A DNA stretch of 64,000 nucleotides from Agreia pratensis. Lineage in GTDB: Bacteria > Actinomycetota > Actinomycetes > Actinomycetales > Microbacteriaceae. The translations under genes and the position numbers were made by a program. Position 1 is the first letter of the stretch. Each line of letters begins with the position of its first letter. The notes beneath the pieces are model-generated. The model searched no databases and was not told the DNA's origin. It worked only from the letters and a program-made list of their open reading frames with translations. The stretch covers positions 682,001-746,000 of the forward strand of contig NZ_FXAY01000002.1 in NCBI RefSeq assembly GCF_900177685.1. The letters run 5' to 3'. Of this stretch, positions 53,825 to 63,499 are shown piece by piece.

Positions 53825-55039
53825 TTGTCCAAGATCAAGGTTGAAGGAACCGTCGTCGAACTCGACGGAGACGAGATGACACGAATCATCTGGCAGGCGA
53901 TCAAGGACACTCTGATCCATCCCTACCTCGACATCGATCTCGAGTACTACGACCTTGGCATCGAGAACCGCGACGCGACCGACGACCAGGTCACGATCGA
54001 CGCGGCCCACGCCATCCAGAAGCACGGGGTCGGCGTGAAGTGCGCCACGATCACGCCCGACGAGGCGCGCGTGGAGGAGTTCGGCCTCAAGAAGATGTGG
54101 AAGTCGCCGAACGGCACGATCCGCAACATCCTCGGCGGTGTCATCTTCCGCGAGCCCATCATCATCTCGAACATCCCGCGTCTCGTGCCCGGATGGAACA
54201 AGCCGATCATCATCGGTCGTCACGCGTTCGGCGACCAGTACCGCGCCACGGACTTCGTGTTCAAGGGCAAGGGCAAGCTCACGGTGGAGTTCACGCCGGA
54301 AGACGGCTCGGAGCCGATGAAGTTCGAGGTCTACGACGCGCCCGACGACGGCATCGCACAGGTCCAGTACAATCAGGACGCCTCGATTCGCGACTTCGCC
54401 CGCTCGAGCCTCAACTACGGCCTCAGCCGCAACTACCCGGTCTACCTGTCGACGAAGAACACGATCCTCAAGGCATACGACGGTCGCTTCAAGGACATCT
54501 TCGAGGAGATCTTCGAGACCGAGTTCAAAGAGAAGTTCGAGGCTGCAGGCCTCACCTACGAACACCGCCTCATCGACGACATGGTCGCCTCGGCCATGAA
54601 GTGGGAGGGCGGTTACGTGTGGGCGTGCAAGAACTACGACGGAGACGTGCAGTCGGACACCGTCGCCCAGGGCTTCGGCTCGTTGGGTCTGATGACGAGC
54701 GTGCTCAGCGTGCCCGACGGATCGGTCGTCGAGGCGGAGGCCGCGCACGGCACCGTCACGCGCCACTACCGTATGCACCAGCAGGGCAAGCCCACGTCGA
54801 CCAACCCGATCGCCTCGATTTACGCCTGGACCCGGGGTCTGTCGCACCGTGCGAAGCTCGACGGCAATCCGGCCCTCGCCGAATTCGCCGAGACTCTCGA
54901 AGATGTCGTCATCAAGAGCGTCGAGGCCGGCCACATGACGAAGGACCTGGCGCTTCTCGTCGGTCCCGAGCAGAAGTGGGAGACGACCGAGGAGTTCCTC
55001 GACACGCTCGACAAGAACCTCGCGGCTCGTCTGGCCTAG
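53825..55039 (+). CDS. icd: NADP-dependent isocitrate dehydrogenase (homodimeric, eukaryote-like type)
   Basis: 404 residues. It converts isocitrate to 2-oxoglutarate with [57 protein letters not shown] (substrate loop), [13 protein letters not shown], and [31 protein letters not shown] are those of the type II eukaryotic-like IDH, distinct from E. coli Icd. TTG 53825 start behind AAGGAG. A palindrome array upstream suggests specific regulation. Ends in a long hairpin. Confidence 0.95.
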   Translation: MSKIKVEGTVVELDGDEMTRIIWQAIKDTLIHPYLDIDLEYYDLGIENRDATDDQVTIDAAHAIQKHGVGVKCATITPDEARVEEFGLKKMWKSPNGTIRNILGGVIFREPIIISNIPRLVPGWNKPIIIGRHAFGDQYRATDFVFKGKGKLTVEFTPEDGSEPMKFEVYDAPDDGIAQVQYNQDASIRDFARSSLNYGLSRNYPVYLSTKNTILKAYDGRFKDIFEEIFETEFKEKFEAAGLTYEHRLIDDMVASAMKWEGGYVWACKNYDGDVQSDTVAQGFGSLGLMTSVLSVPDGSVVEAEAAHGTVTRHYRMHQQGKPTSTNPIASIYAWTRGLSHRAKLDGNPALAEFAETLEDVVIKSVEAGHMTKDLALLVGPEQKWETTEEFLDTLDKNLAARLA

Positions 55040-55055
55040 CGAACGTCTGCAGAAC

Positions 55056-55099
55056 GAATCGGCGCCGTGCTTCCCGCGAGGGAGGCACGGCGCCGATTC
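55056..55099. terminator. Long bidirectional hairpin terminator between icd and nagA
   Basis: A ~20-bp stem (GAATCGGCGCCGTGC arm perfect over 15 bp, then more pairs) closed by GCGA, 16 bp after the icd stop, followed by CGTTAATC. It lies between convergent genes. Confidence 0.85.
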
Positions 55100-55119
55100 C
55101 GTTAATCAGGCGGCCACCG

Positions 55120-56268
55120 TCACACCAGGCGGAGACCGTTCGCGAACACCGCTGTGGATCTCCATCGCTCATCGAGCAGTACAGCGTCGGCGGCGTAGCC
55201 GGGGCGCAGATAGCCCAGCCGCTCGTCGAGCCCCAGGGCGCGCGCGGGGCTCGCCGTGACGGCCCGAACGGCCAGGACGGGATCGATCTGGGCGAGCTCG
55301 ATCGCATTGCCCAGGGCGACGTCCTGCGTGAGGGTCGATCCAGCCAGAGTGTCGGTGCCGCTCAGCATCGCCTCACCCTGCGACACGGTGACATCGAGCG
55401 AGCCGAGCCGGTACTCACCGTCGGGGGCTCCCGCCGCCGCCATGGCGTCGGTGACCAGAACGATGCGATGAGGCGCCGCCAGAAAGGCAAGCCGAACGAC
55501 CTCGGGGTGAACGTGCACGCCGTCGAGGATCAGCTCGAGGGCGACTCGCGGGTCTTCGAACGCCGCTATCACCGGACCGGGAGCTCGGTGGTGGATGGCC
55601 CGCATGGCATTGAACGCGTGGGTCAGAACCGTGGCGCCACGATCGAAAGCCTCTTTGGTGATGTCGAGCCCCGCGTCGGTGTGCCCGACCGCAACGACGA
55701 CGCCTGAGTCCACGAACCGCTCGATGGCGTCGAGCGCGCCCGGCAGCTCGGGCGCGATCGTGACCTGCCTCAGGGCGCCGCCGGATGCCTGCAGCAGCGT
55801 CTCGACGGATGCCGGGTCGGGCGCGATCAGGTGGTGGGGCTCGTGAGCGCCGCGATGCAGCGGAGAGAGGAAGGGGCCCTCGAGATGAGCGCCGAGGACG
55901 AGCGGGTCGCGTGAGGCCAAGTCTGCGATACCGCGGAGGCTCTCGGCAAGAAGCTCAAGGGGATTCGTCACGAGGCTGAGTACAGACCGGGTCGTTCCAT
56001 GAACTCGGTGCACGGCGAGGGCCGTGCTGATGGCCTCTGCGCCGTCGTCGAACGAGGATCCTCCTCCGCCGTGCGCGTGGAGGTCGATGAATCCAGGGGT
56101 CAGCCAGCGGCCGCGTGCGTCGACCCGTGCGTTCTCTGCAACCGACGGTGCGAGGGCCTGCCAGCTGTCTCCGGTGCCCGTCGTGGCGATGGTGTCGCCG
56201 ACCAGCAGCATCCAGAAGTCGTCGACGATTCCGTCGGCATCGAGCTTTCGAGCGCCGTGCAGCAGCAT
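55120..56268 (-). CDS. nagA: N-acetylglucosamine-6-phosphate deacetylase
   Basis: 382 residues of the amidohydrolase TIM barrel. TPGFIDLHAHGGGGSSFDDG carries the metal-type HxH, AHLEGPFLSPLHRGAHEP the metal Glu, GHTDAG and LTHAFNAMRAIHHRAPG the His ligands, and VLVTDAMAAAG the catalytic Asp. It recycles amino sugars back to glucosamine-6-P, opposite in direction to glmS. ATG 56268 overlaps the upstream stop by 1 bp (TGATG); the longer in-frame reading lies within the DUF2568 gene and was rejected. Confidence 0.92.
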   Translation of the reverse strand: MLLHGARKLDADGIVDDFWMLLVGDTIATTGTGDSWQALAPSVAENARVDARGRWLTPGFIDLHAHGGGGSSFDDGAEAISTALAVHRVHGTTRSVLSLVTNPLELLAESLRGIADLASRDPLVLGAHLEGPFLSPLHRGAHEPHHLIAPDPASVETLLQASGGALRQVTIAPELPGALDAIERFVDSGVVVAVGHTDAGLDITKEAFDRGATVLTHAFNAMRAIHHRAPGPVIAAFEDPRVALELILDGVHVHPEVVRLAFLAAPHRIVLVTDAMAAAGAPDGEYRLGSLDVTVSQGEAMLSGTDTLAGSTLTQDVALGNAIELAQIDPVLAVRAVTASPARALGLDERLGYLRPGYAADAVLLDERWRSTAVFANGLRLV

Positions 56269-56630
56269 CAGCTGAGTTCTTTGCGGCCCGAGATCACGCC
56301 GCTGATGGTCGCGGCGACGCCGAAGACCGCGGCGACGACCGGCTGCCCGAGTGCGAGCCAGGAGAGCGCCGCCGATCCCATGATGACGATCTCGATGAGT
56401 GCTTTGCCGAACGCGTCGAGCTTCACGACGGCGCGGGGTGAGCGGAACAGCGCCCACAGCAGGATCGCGAACAGGGGGGTGCCGATGCAGAGCACGATGT
56501 TGAGCCATGGCCCGGGCCACGCGAGGAATCCCCAGATGCCGAGGCTCACGAACGCGAACAGTTCGAGTACGAACCGAATCACGTCGGCGGTGCCGATTCT
56601 GCCGACGGCGGTCTCTGTCTCGTGATTCAC
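56268..56630 (-). CDS. YrdB/DUF2568 family membrane protein
   Basis: 120 residues with four hydrophobic helices (IRFVLELFAFVSLGIWGFLAW, LNIVLCIGTPLFAILLWALF, LIEIVIMGSAALSWLALG, PVVAAVFGVAATISGVI). This matches the DUF2568/YrdB family of small membrane proteins of unknown function. GTG start at 56630 with TACGCT 7 nt upstream. It is translationally coupled to nagA by a one-base overlap. Confidence 0.82.
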   Translation of the reverse strand: MNHETETAVGRIGTADVIRFVLELFAFVSLGIWGFLAWPGPWLNIVLCIGTPLFAILLWALFRSPRAVVKLDAFGKALIEIVIMGSAALSWLALGQPVVAAVFGVAATISGVISGRKELS

Positions 56631-56637
56631 GGTTCCC

Positions 56638-56643
56638 AGCGTA
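56638..56643 (-). promoter_or_regulatory. Putative -10 box of a leaderless promoter (DUF2568-nagA)
   Basis: TACGCT on minus ends 7 nt before GTG 56630, with no Shine-Dalgarno. Confidence 0.4.
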
Positions 56644-56652
56644 CCGACCGTG

Positions 56653-57522
56653 TCAGCGGAAGATGATCGTGCGGGCGCCGTCTTGCAGCACCCGGTGCTC
56701 CGAGAACCACTTGACGGCTTGAGTCAGCGTGCGGCTCTCTTCGTCTTGACCGATGGAGACGAGTTCGGAGGCCGTGCGCGAGTGGTCGACCCGCACAACA
56801 TTCTGTTCGATGATCGGGCCTTCGTCGAGATCGCTCGTCACGAAGTGCGCCGTAGCGCCGATGAGCTTCACGCCGCGCGCGTGGGCCTGTTTGTAGGGAT
56901 TCGCGCCCTTGAATCCGGGCAGGAACGAGTGGTGGATGTTGATGGCCCGGCCAGCGAGAGCGGCACAGAGCTCGGGGGAGAGGATCTGCATGTACCGCGC
57001 GAGCACAACGAGTTCGATGTCGTGCTGCTCGACCACCTCGAGAACCCGACGCTCGAACGCGGCCTTGCCCGCGGCATCCGTGACCGGCATCGACTCGAAC
57101 GCGACGCCGTAGAACCCGGCCAGCTCGGCGAGAACCGAGTGGTTGCTCAAGACCAGGGGGATATCGACGGCGAGCTGGCCCGCACGCTGACGGAACAGCA
57201 GGTCGTTGAGACAGTGCGCAGCCGTGGATCCGAGAACGAGGGTGCGCAGGGGGCGACCGACGACATCGAGCTGCCAGTGCATGTCGTAGCGCTCGATCAC
57301 GGGAGCGAGTGCTGATTCGAAGACGGATCGATCGGAGTCGGACTCGACCTGCAGACGCATGAAGAATCGGCCTGTATCGGCGCTCGAGAACTGCTGGCTC
57401 TCGGTGATATTGCCGCCCGACTCCACGACCGCGCCGCTCACGGCGTGCACGATGCCGGGGAGGTCGGCGCAGACGAAGGTCAACACCCAATGGGAACTCG
57501 TCAACGCTCTCGCCTCTTCCAT
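56653..57522 (-). CDS. purU: Formyltetrahydrofolate deformylase
   Basis: 289 residues: N-terminal ACT domain (~10-85; VLTFVCADLPGIVHAVSGAVVESGGNI) and a formyl_trans domain (~90-285) with ARYMQILSPELC, INIHHSFLPGFKGANPYKQA and TSDLDEGPIIEQ, the Asn-His-Asp active site. It hydrolyses 10-formyl-THF to formate and THF. ATG 57522 has GGGAGG upstream. Its presence with glyA, folD, purN and purH shows a balanced one-carbon pool. Confidence 0.94.
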   Translation of the reverse strand: MEEARALTSSHWVLTFVCADLPGIVHAVSGAVVESGGNITESQQFSSADTGRFFMRLQVESDSDRSVFESALAPVIERYDMHWQLDVVGRPLRTLVLGSTAAHCLNDLLFRQRAGQLAVDIPLVLSNHSVLAELAGFYGVAFESMPVTDAAGKAAFERRVLEVVEQHDIELVVLARYMQILSPELCAALAGRAINIHHSFLPGFKGANPYKQAHARGVKLIGATAHFVTSDLDEGPIIEQNVVRVDHSRTASELVSIGQDEESRTLTQAVKWFSEHRVLQDGARTIIFR

Positions 57523-57720
57523 ACGATTCTGCCTCCCGATACACTAGCTGGTGGCCGACGGATATCGTTCGGCCCCGGGCATGCACGACGTCGTCATCGG
57601 TTCCTGAGGTCGATTCCCCGTCGTGCGGCGTCGTCCGATCCTTCCGATGCCGCCCTCGTCAGGTCGGCGTGACGCCGCCTCTGTTCGCCTTCTTTCGTTA
57701 GTTTGGTTCGTTCTTTCTCA

Positions 57721-58965
57721 GTGACTCAGCCGTTCACCTCTCCTATCGCCGTCGTTCCCTCGGGCGCACCAGGGCGTCCGTTTCCGTGGGGAGGACTCCT
57801 CGTTCTCGCCTCGGCCGTTTTTCTCTCGGTGACCGCCGAGATGCTGCCCACCGGCCTGCTGCCCGAGATGAGCACCGAGCTCGGGGTCGGTGAGTCGCAG
57901 GTGGGTCTTCTCGTCTCGGTCTTCGCATTCGCCGTGGTGCTCACGAGCATCCCGCTGTCACGACTGACCCGCAGCGTGTCGCGGCACCGCCTCATCGTGC
58001 TCGTTCTCATCGTGGTCTCTCTTTCGAGCGCGGTCACCGCCATCGCTCCGACCTTCGAGATCCTCGTCGGTGCTCGCATCGTCGGGGGTATGGCTCACGG
58101 ACTCTTCTGGGCCGTCATGGGCGCGTACTCGGGATATCTGGTTCCCAAGGAGCACCTCGGGCGGGCCGTCGCAATCACCACAGGCGGCGGCACCCTCGCG
58201 TTCGTGCTCGGTGTGCCTCTCGGCACCGTTCTAGGCCAGGCGATCGGGTGGCGCAGCGCCTTCGGTGCGATCGCCGTTCTCTGCATCATCGGCGCCGCGC
58301 TGATGCTCTGGCTGCTGCCCCGTGTGGAACGCCCGGCCAAGTCCGATGCGCTGCCCGAGCGGCATCCGTCGGGCCGGCGAAAGCTGGATGCGACGGTTCC
58401 CGCAGTGGCCCTGCTGTGCCTGCTGGCCGCGGTCATCATGATCGGTCACTACTCGTTCTACACCTTCATCGCTCCCTATCTCACGGGCGAACTCGGTGTC
58501 GATTCCAGCCACGTCGGCCTACTGCTCGCGATCTTCGGGCTGGCGGGTGCGGGAGGACTTCTGCTCGCCGGCACGGTGTTCGGTCGTCGGCCCACTCTCG
58601 GCGTCGTCATCGGGGTCGCGGTGACCGCCGTCTCCGTGACCGTCATGGCGGTGTGTGCAGCCAACCCCGTCATCGCGATTCCTGCATTCGTGCTGTGGGG
58701 TCTCGTCTTCGGAACTCTGCCGCCGCTTCTCGGGGCCCGGTTGCTGCACGTCGCGTCGGTCGATATTCGTGACACCGCCAGCGCCTTCTACTCGACGTCG
58801 TTCAACATCGGCATTGGTGGGGGAGCGCTCGTGGGTGCAGCGCTGCTCGACGGGTTCGGCTTGACGTCGCTGCCCGTCGCCTATCTCATCACTCTGGCGT
58901 TGGCGGGAGTCCTTCTCATGGCCGCGGAGGTCACGTCTCGGCGCAGGGCTGCACGCGTCAGCTGA
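57721..58965 (+). CDS. MFS efflux transporter (AraJ/PbuE-like DHA1 type)
   Basis: 414 residues with 12 helices. ASAVFLSVTAEMLPTGLLPEMSTELGVGESQVGLLVSVFAF at the start and GARIVGGMAHGLFWAVMGAYSGYLVPKEHLGRAVAITTGGGTLAFVLGVPLGTVLGQAIGWRSAFG (motif C-type) identify a DHA1 exporter of sugars, purines or drugs. The start is uncertain: GTG 57721 is the conservative choice, TTG 57703 the alternative; neither has a clear ribosome site. Its end overlaps the convergent sigma gene by 8 bp. Confidence 0.85.
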   Translation: MTQPFTSPIAVVPSGAPGRPFPWGGLLVLASAVFLSVTAEMLPTGLLPEMSTELGVGESQVGLLVSVFAFAVVLTSIPLSRLTRSVSRHRLIVLVLIVVSLSSAVTAIAPTFEILVGARIVGGMAHGLFWAVMGAYSGYLVPKEHLGRAVAITTGGGTLAFVLGVPLGTVLGQAIGWRSAFGAIAVLCIIGAALMLWLLPRVERPAKSDALPERHPSGRRKLDATVPAVALLCLLAAVIMIGHYSFYTFIAPYLTGELGVDSSHVGLLLAIFGLAGAGGLLLAGTVFGRRPTLGVVIGVAVTAVSVTVMAVCAANPVIAIPAFVLWGLVFGTLPPLLGARLLHVASVDIRDTASAFYSTSFNIGIGGGALVGAALLDGFGLTSLPVAYLITLALAGVLLMAAEVTSRRRAARVS

Positions 58966-60799
58966 TCGTGTACGAGACGAGTCGGGTCAGACCGTATCGT
59001 CCTGATTCCGGGTCGACGTAACGCATCCCGAGCGCGATCGGCCCCGGGGCCAGTGATCCGTAGGTCTCCGACCACATCCCGGCGGCGTCGAGCGTATGGA
59101 CGTCGGGGCGTATCTCGCCGTTGACGATGCGCTGGAAACTCGCGCCCGGTGCTCCGATCACGGTGACGTCATAGTCGTCGCCGAGCGTGATCGTCGAACC
59201 TTCGATGGGGTTCTGAACAACAGGCGGGTCGAGGACAACGAGACGCTCGGGGGCACTCGACTGGGAGGGGATGCCGTCGACCAACTGCCGAACGACCACC
59301 TGACGACCGGCGGGGTCGCCCGTCATGCCCGAGCCGAAATCGGAGATCGCCCAGGCTCCCGTGCCGTCTGCGGTCGTGGACGCGAGGACAGTGCCGGTGG
59401 CATCGAGAATCTGCACGGACGCCAGAGCGTCGGCGGTGCCGCTGAAGAGGGGAAATGTGAGGTGGTCGGACGTCTGCACGACGGTGACCGTGGGAACCGC
59501 CGGCCCCGGTTCCGGCTCGACCGGCGGGGTGGGTGGCGCCTGCACCACGACAGGATCGGACGCGGTGACGGGATCCGGCTGAACGGGCGGGCTCGGCTCC
59601 GTCGGCCGTGCCGGATGCGCAGAGTCGTCAGGCGAAGGAGCTGGCTCTGTCGGCGGTGCCGGTGTGCTGCTCGGGTGCTGATCGGCGGCGGGCGGCGCTG
59701 CGACCTTGCTGATGTCTGTCGACGAGTCGCTCGAGGCTGCTGAGGAGCCGCTCGAGTCGGAGGTCGTGCCCGCGGGTGGGTTCCAGAGCCCGGGACCGAG
59801 AGTCACCGCTGCGACGAGCCCGGCGGCCAGCGCCAATGCTCCGACGATGCGCCCGACGATGCTCGCCGCGCCGATTCCCGCGCCGCCGCCAGAGGAAGAA
59901 GACGACGAGGACGAGCGGGCCGGCGCCACGGTGCTCGGCGAGCCGCCGCCGACGATTCTGGGCATGGCGGCGGCTGCCGTCATTCCGCCCGCCGTGCCGC
60001 TGCCGGCCTGGAGCCATGACAAGAATCCCGCGGCTCCTGAGACGCCGGCGGCCAGGGGGAGAAGAACGAGAGCCAGGCGTGACCCGACCTGTCGTGCCTC
60101 ATCTGCGACGATCGAGCACGATGTGCAGCCGGTGAGGTGATCACGCACGCGCTTCGACTCTCGTGGGCCCAAGGTTCCGCGGGTGAACGAACCGAGACGC
60201 TCGATTGCTACCGCGCACTCGGGGTCGGTCGTGCGCTTGAGGTGGGCTTGGATCCAGGCCTGTCGCAGGCCCTCGCGTGCGCGGTAGGTCAGAGCCGAGA
60301 CCGCGTTGGCCTTCATGCCGAGGAGGGGCGCGATCTCTGCAGAGGTGAGCTGTTCGACCTCGCTGTACCAGAGCGCCTCCTGCCAACGCGTGGGCAGGCT
60401 ACGGAACGCCGTCACCGTGAGGCTCCTGTCGAGTGCGGCGAGAGAGGCGTCTTCTTCTGTCGACGGATCGGCGATGAGGTCGAGATCTTCGCTGGCGTCG
60501 GCGCTCTTGGCTCGGGCCCACTGCATCGACACGTTGCGGATCGTGGTGAAGAGGTAGGGGCGGAAAGCTGCGGTCGGCCCACCACCCGCTGAAATGGCCT
60601 GGAATACCCGAGCGAATGCCTCGGAGAGGAGATCGTCTGCATCGAAGCGATGGCTTCGTGCCACCGCTCGGCCGGCGCGGGAGTGGCGAGCCCACAACTC
60701 ACTGAACGCGGCTGAGTCACCCTCGCGGGTGTATTCGACCAGCTCCATGTCCGACGCGTCGCGGAGCGATCGGAACTGCGGATCGAGGTGGGCGGCCAT
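58958..60799 (-). CDS. ECF sigma factor fused to anti-sigma zinc finger, membrane helices and extracellular Ig-like region
   Basis: 613 residues. Sigma-2 (~20-95; DADDLLSEAFARVFQAI, FRPYLFTTIRNVSMQWARA), sigma-4 (~125-180; LPTRWQEALWYSEVEQLTSAEIAPLLGMKANAVSALTYRAREGLRQAW), then a zinc-binding ZAS motif (Cys195, H221-x3-C225-x2-C228 in DHLTGCTSC), two hydrophobic helices (~243-263, ~314-334), a Pro/Thr/Ser-rich stretch and Ig-like modules (FSGTADALASVQILDATGTVLASTTADGTGAWAIS). Sigma and anti-sigma normally come from two genes. ATG 60799 has AGGAG about 10 nt upstream; GTG 60808 is possible. No separate anti-sigma gene is adjacent. Confidence 0.87.
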   Translation of the reverse strand: MAAHLDPQFRSLRDASDMELVEYTREGDSAAFSELWARHSRAGRAVARSHRFDADDLLSEAFARVFQAISAGGGPTAAFRPYLFTTIRNVSMQWARAKSADASEDLDLIADPSTEEDASLAALDRSLTVTAFRSLPTRWQEALWYSEVEQLTSAEIAPLLGMKANAVSALTYRAREGLRQAWIQAHLKRTTDPECAVAIERLGSFTRGTLGPRESKRVRDHLTGCTSCSIVADEARQVGSRLALVLLPLAAGVSGAAGFLSWLQAGSGTAGGMTAAAAMPRIVGGGSPSTVAPARSSSSSSSSGGGAGIGAASIVGRIVGALALAAGLVAAVTLGPGLWNPPAGTTSDSSGSSAASSDSSTDISKVAAPPAADQHPSSTPAPPTEPAPSPDDSAHPARPTEPSPPVQPDPVTASDPVVVQAPPTPPVEPEPGPAVPTVTVVQTSDHLTFPLFSGTADALASVQILDATGTVLASTTADGTGAWAISDFGSGMTGDPAGRQVVVRQLVDGIPSQSSAPERLVVLDPPVVQNPIEGSTITLGDDYDVTVIGAPGASFQRIVNGEIRPDVHTLDAAGMWSETYGSLAPGPIALGMRYVDPESGRYGLTRLVSYTIS

Positions 60800-60934
60800 C
60801 AGGCGCACACTCCTTTTATCAAGGGGAAATGGGACAGGAATCCAGGGGTCCCCATTCCCCCCTCACGTTTAACGACACGCGAGGGCGGCGTCTATGACGC
60901 CACTTGTACCAGAAATCTTACTGGATGCCTGTTG

Positions 60935-60940
60935 TAGGCT
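60935..60940 (+). promoter_or_regulatory. Putative -10 box of the glyA-folD transcript
   Basis: TAGGCT just upstream of the riboswitch would place the RNA start near 60947, at the 5' edge of the aptamer. No clear -35. Confidence 0.45.
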
Positions 60941-60945
60941 TCCTT

Positions 60946-61023
60946 CTGTCGCAACTGGCGTTCAGATGGTCACCATCGGGAAGCGACTGACACGAATTCG
61001 GCCGCGCGCCTGGGTCGATCCGG
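60946..61023 (+). ncRNA. ZTP (pfl) riboswitch upstream of glyA-folD
   Basis: The leader contains GCAACTGGCG (60951-60960), a short ATGG/CCAT hairpin, GGGAAGCG (60978-60985) and, after a spacer, GCGCGCCTGGGT (61004-61015). This is the order and wording of the ZTP/pfl riboswitch (RF01750), which senses the folate-stress alarmone ZTP and switches on one-carbon genes. A following CCGTCG/CGGCGG pairing (61037-61053) could be the expression-platform terminator. Together with glyA-folD downstream the assignment is strong. Confidence 0.85.
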
Positions 61024-61090
61024 ATACTGCATCACCCCGTCGTTTGCGCGGCGGCATCATTTCCGTTTCTGTCACTTTTAGGAGCCAGCC

Positions 61091-62374
61091 TTGTCTGATC
61101 ACACGTCCTCCTCGTTCAACGAGCCCCTCGAGATAGTCGATCCCGAGATCTACGCCGTTCTCGAGAAAGAACTCGGTCGCCAGCGCGACACGCTCGAGAT
61201 GATCGCCAGCGAGAACTTCGTTCCGCGAGCCGTGCTGCAGTCGCAGGGCTCTGTTCTCACGAACAAATACGCGGAAGGGTATCCGGGGCGCCGCTACTAC
61301 GGTGGCTGCGAATTCGTCGACATCGCCGAGGAATTGGCCATCGCCCGGGCGAAGAGCCTCTTCGGAGCCGAGTACGCCAACGTGCAGCCGCACTCCGGGG
61401 CGACAGCGAATGCTGCCGTGCTCTCGGCCATCGCCACTCCGGGAGACACCATCCTCGGACTCGAGCTGAGCCACGGTGGACACCTCACCCACGGCATGAA
61501 GCTCAATTTCTCCGGCAAGCTCTACAACGCGGTGTCCTACGGGGTCGACCCCGAGACGTTCCTCGTCGACATGAACGTGGTGCGCGACAAGGCCCTCGAG
61601 CACCGCCCGCAGGTCATCATCGCGGGCTGGTCGGCGTACCCGCGCCACCTCGACTTCGCGGCTTTCCGTGCCATCGCCGATGAGGTCGGCGCCAAGCTCT
61701 GGGTCGACATGGCGCACTTCGCCGGTCTCGTCGCAGCGGGCCTCCACCCGTCACCGGTACCCTTCGCCGATGTCGTCTCGTCCACCGTGCACAAGACCAT
61801 CGGTGGTCCGCGTTCCGGGTTCATCATCAGCCGCGATACCGAGCTGGCGAAGAAGCTCAACTCGAACGTCTTCCCAGGCCAGCAGGGCGGTCCGCTGATG
61901 CACGTCATCGCTGCCAAGGCGACGGCTTTCAAGTTGGCAGCCGAGCCCGAATTCCGTGACCGCCAGCAGCGCACCATCGACGGCGCGCGCATCGTCGCCG
62001 AGCGCCTGACCGCCGAAGACTCGCGCGCCGGTGGCCTCGACGTGCTCACTGGTGGAACAGAGGTGCACCTCGTTCTCGCCGATCTGCGCAACTCGCCCCT
62101 CGACGGGCAGCAGGCCGAAGACGTGCTGCACGAGGTGGGCATCACGGTCAACCGCAACTCCGTGCCGTTCGATCCTCGCCCCCCGATGGTCACGTCCGGG
62201 CTGCGCATCGGCACGCCCGCGCTCGCGACTCGTGGATTCGGAGACGTCGAGTTCACCGAGGTCGCCGACATCATCGCCGAGTCGCTCAAGCCGGGCGCCG
62301 ACACGGCTGCACTGCGCTCCCGCGTCTCCACCCTGACCGAGGCATTCCCCCTCTACCCGGGACTCGTCCAGTGA
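61091..62374 (+). CDS. glyA: Serine hydroxymethyltransferase
   Basis: 427 residues. It interconverts serine and glycine, charging THF to 5,10-methylene-THF. [53 protein letters not shown] is the classic N-terminal signature, and [16 protein letters not shown] carries the PLP lysine (~235). TTG 61091 start behind GGAG. Controlled by the upstream ZTP riboswitch and coupled to folD by a 4-bp overlap. Confidence 0.97.
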   Translation: MSDHTSSSFNEPLEIVDPEIYAVLEKELGRQRDTLEMIASENFVPRAVLQSQGSVLTNKYAEGYPGRRYYGGCEFVDIAEELAIARAKSLFGAEYANVQPHSGATANAAVLSAIATPGDTILGLELSHGGHLTHGMKLNFSGKLYNAVSYGVDPETFLVDMNVVRDKALEHRPQVIIAGWSAYPRHLDFAAFRAIADEVGAKLWVDMAHFAGLVAAGLHPSPVPFADVVSSTVHKTIGGPRSGFIISRDTELAKKLNSNVFPGQQGGPLMHVIAAKATAFKLAAEPEFRDRQQRTIDGARIVAERLTAEDSRAGGLDVLTGGTEVHLVLADLRNSPLDGQQAEDVLHEVGITVNRNSVPFDPRPPMVTSGLRIGTPALATRGFGDVEFTEVADIIAESLKPGADTAALRSRVSTLTEAFPLYPGLVQ

Positions 62375-63255
62375 CGGCCGTCGTCCTCGACGGCGTCGCC
62401 ACAGCCTCGGCCATCAAGGCCGAGCTCGCGCAGCGCGTCGCAGAGCTGAAGAAGCAGGGCATCCACCCGGGCCTCGGAACGCTTCTGGTCGGCGACGATC
62501 CCGCATCCCGTTCGTACGTCGCGGGCAAGCACCGCGACTGCGCCGAGGTCGGCATCGAGTCGATCCGAGTGGATCTTCCGGCCACTGCGAGCGAACACGA
62601 TGTGCGAGACGCCATCGCTGCGCTGAACGCCGATCCGCTCGTCACGGGCTATATCGTGCAACTTCCGCTGCCGAACGGCATCGATGAGAACGCGATGCTC
62701 GAACTCATCGATCCGGCCAAAGACGCCGATGGCCTCCATCCGACGAACCTCGGGCGTCTCGTGCTCACAGTCGATCCCGCGTCGAGCACCGGACGCCCCG
62801 CGCCATTGCCCTGCACGCCCGCCGGAATCGTAGAGATGCTGCGTCGGTACGACGTTCCGCTGAGCGGCCAGCACGTGGTGATCGTCGGTCGCGGCCTCAC
62901 CGTCGGTCGTCCGCTGGGGCTTCTGCTCACACGCAAGGGCATCGACGCCACGGTCACACTCACGCATTCGCGCACGCGCGATCTCGAGGCCGAGGTCCGT
63001 CGGGCCGACATCGTCATCGCGGCGGTCGGGGTGCCCGGGCTGATCAAGGCCGAATGGATCAAGCCCGGTGCCGCAGTGCTCGACGTGGGCATCAGCCGAG
63101 TCGTCGATGCTGAGACGGGCAAAGCCAGGCTGCGCGGTGACGTCGATCCCGGCGTGGCCGATGTCGCCGGGTTCCTGTCACCGGTTCCGGGTGGAGTAGG
63201 TCCCATGACTCGGGCGCTGCTCGTGCAGAACGTGGTCGACGCCGCGACGCCGTAG
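62371..63255 (+). CDS. folD: Bifunctional methylene-THF dehydrogenase/methenyl-THF cyclohydrolase
   Basis: 294 residues. It makes 10-formyl-THF from methylene-THF in two steps. [14 protein letters not shown] has the catalytic Lys and the Tyr of the YxxxK motif, [49 protein letters not shown] and [17 protein letters not shown] are family motifs, and it ends with [17 protein letters not shown] 62371 overlaps the glyA stop. Its product feeds purN/purH and is removed by purU. Confidence 0.96.
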   Translation: MTAVVLDGVATASAIKAELAQRVAELKKQGIHPGLGTLLVGDDPASRSYVAGKHRDCAEVGIESIRVDLPATASEHDVRDAIAALNADPLVTGYIVQLPLPNGIDENAMLELIDPAKDADGLHPTNLGRLVLTVDPASSTGRPAPLPCTPAGIVEMLRRYDVPLSGQHVVIVGRGLTVGRPLGLLLTRKGIDATVTLTHSRTRDLEAEVRRADIVIAAVGVPGLIKAEWIKPGAAVLDVGISRVVDAETGKARLRGDVDPGVADVAGFLSPVPGGVGPMTRALLVQNVVDAATP

Positions 63256-63297
63256 TCGAGGCGATTGGGCACGACCCCACCAATGAAGGAGGAACGC

Positions 63298-63435
63298 ATG
63301 ACGAACCAACATCCCATCCCTCGCGATCCGGGCAAGAAGACGGTCGACGAGAAAGAGGACACCGTTCTCGAAGAGATCGAGGACTCGCTGCCGACCGATC
63401 CGGAGCCGACCGACGGGCCTGCGCCCGCCGCATGA
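63298..63435 (+). CDS. 45-residue acidic protein
   Basis: A short ORF starting ATG 63298, 7 nt or less after an AAGGAGG ribosome site, giving MTNQHPIPRDPGKKTVDEK and continuing with an acidic EDTVLEEIEDSLPTDPEPTDG tail. It is soluble, rich in Glu/Asp/Pro, and has no recognised domain. The ideal ribosome site and its place right after folD suggest it is expressed; function unknown. Confidence 0.65.
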   Translation: MTNQHPIPRDPGKKTVDEKEDTVLEEIEDSLPTDPEPTDGPAPAA

Positions 63436-63487
63436 CTCAGGTTTCGCCCGGCTCCGGCATCCGGATGCTCGGGGCCGGGCGACACCG

Positions 63488-63493
63488 TAGGCT
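63488..63493 (+). promoter_or_regulatory. Putative -10 box of a leaderless promoter (aldose epimerase)
   Basis: TAGGCT ends 6 nt before GTG 63500, with no Shine-Dalgarno. Confidence 0.4.
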
Positions 63494-63499
63494 TGTGCC

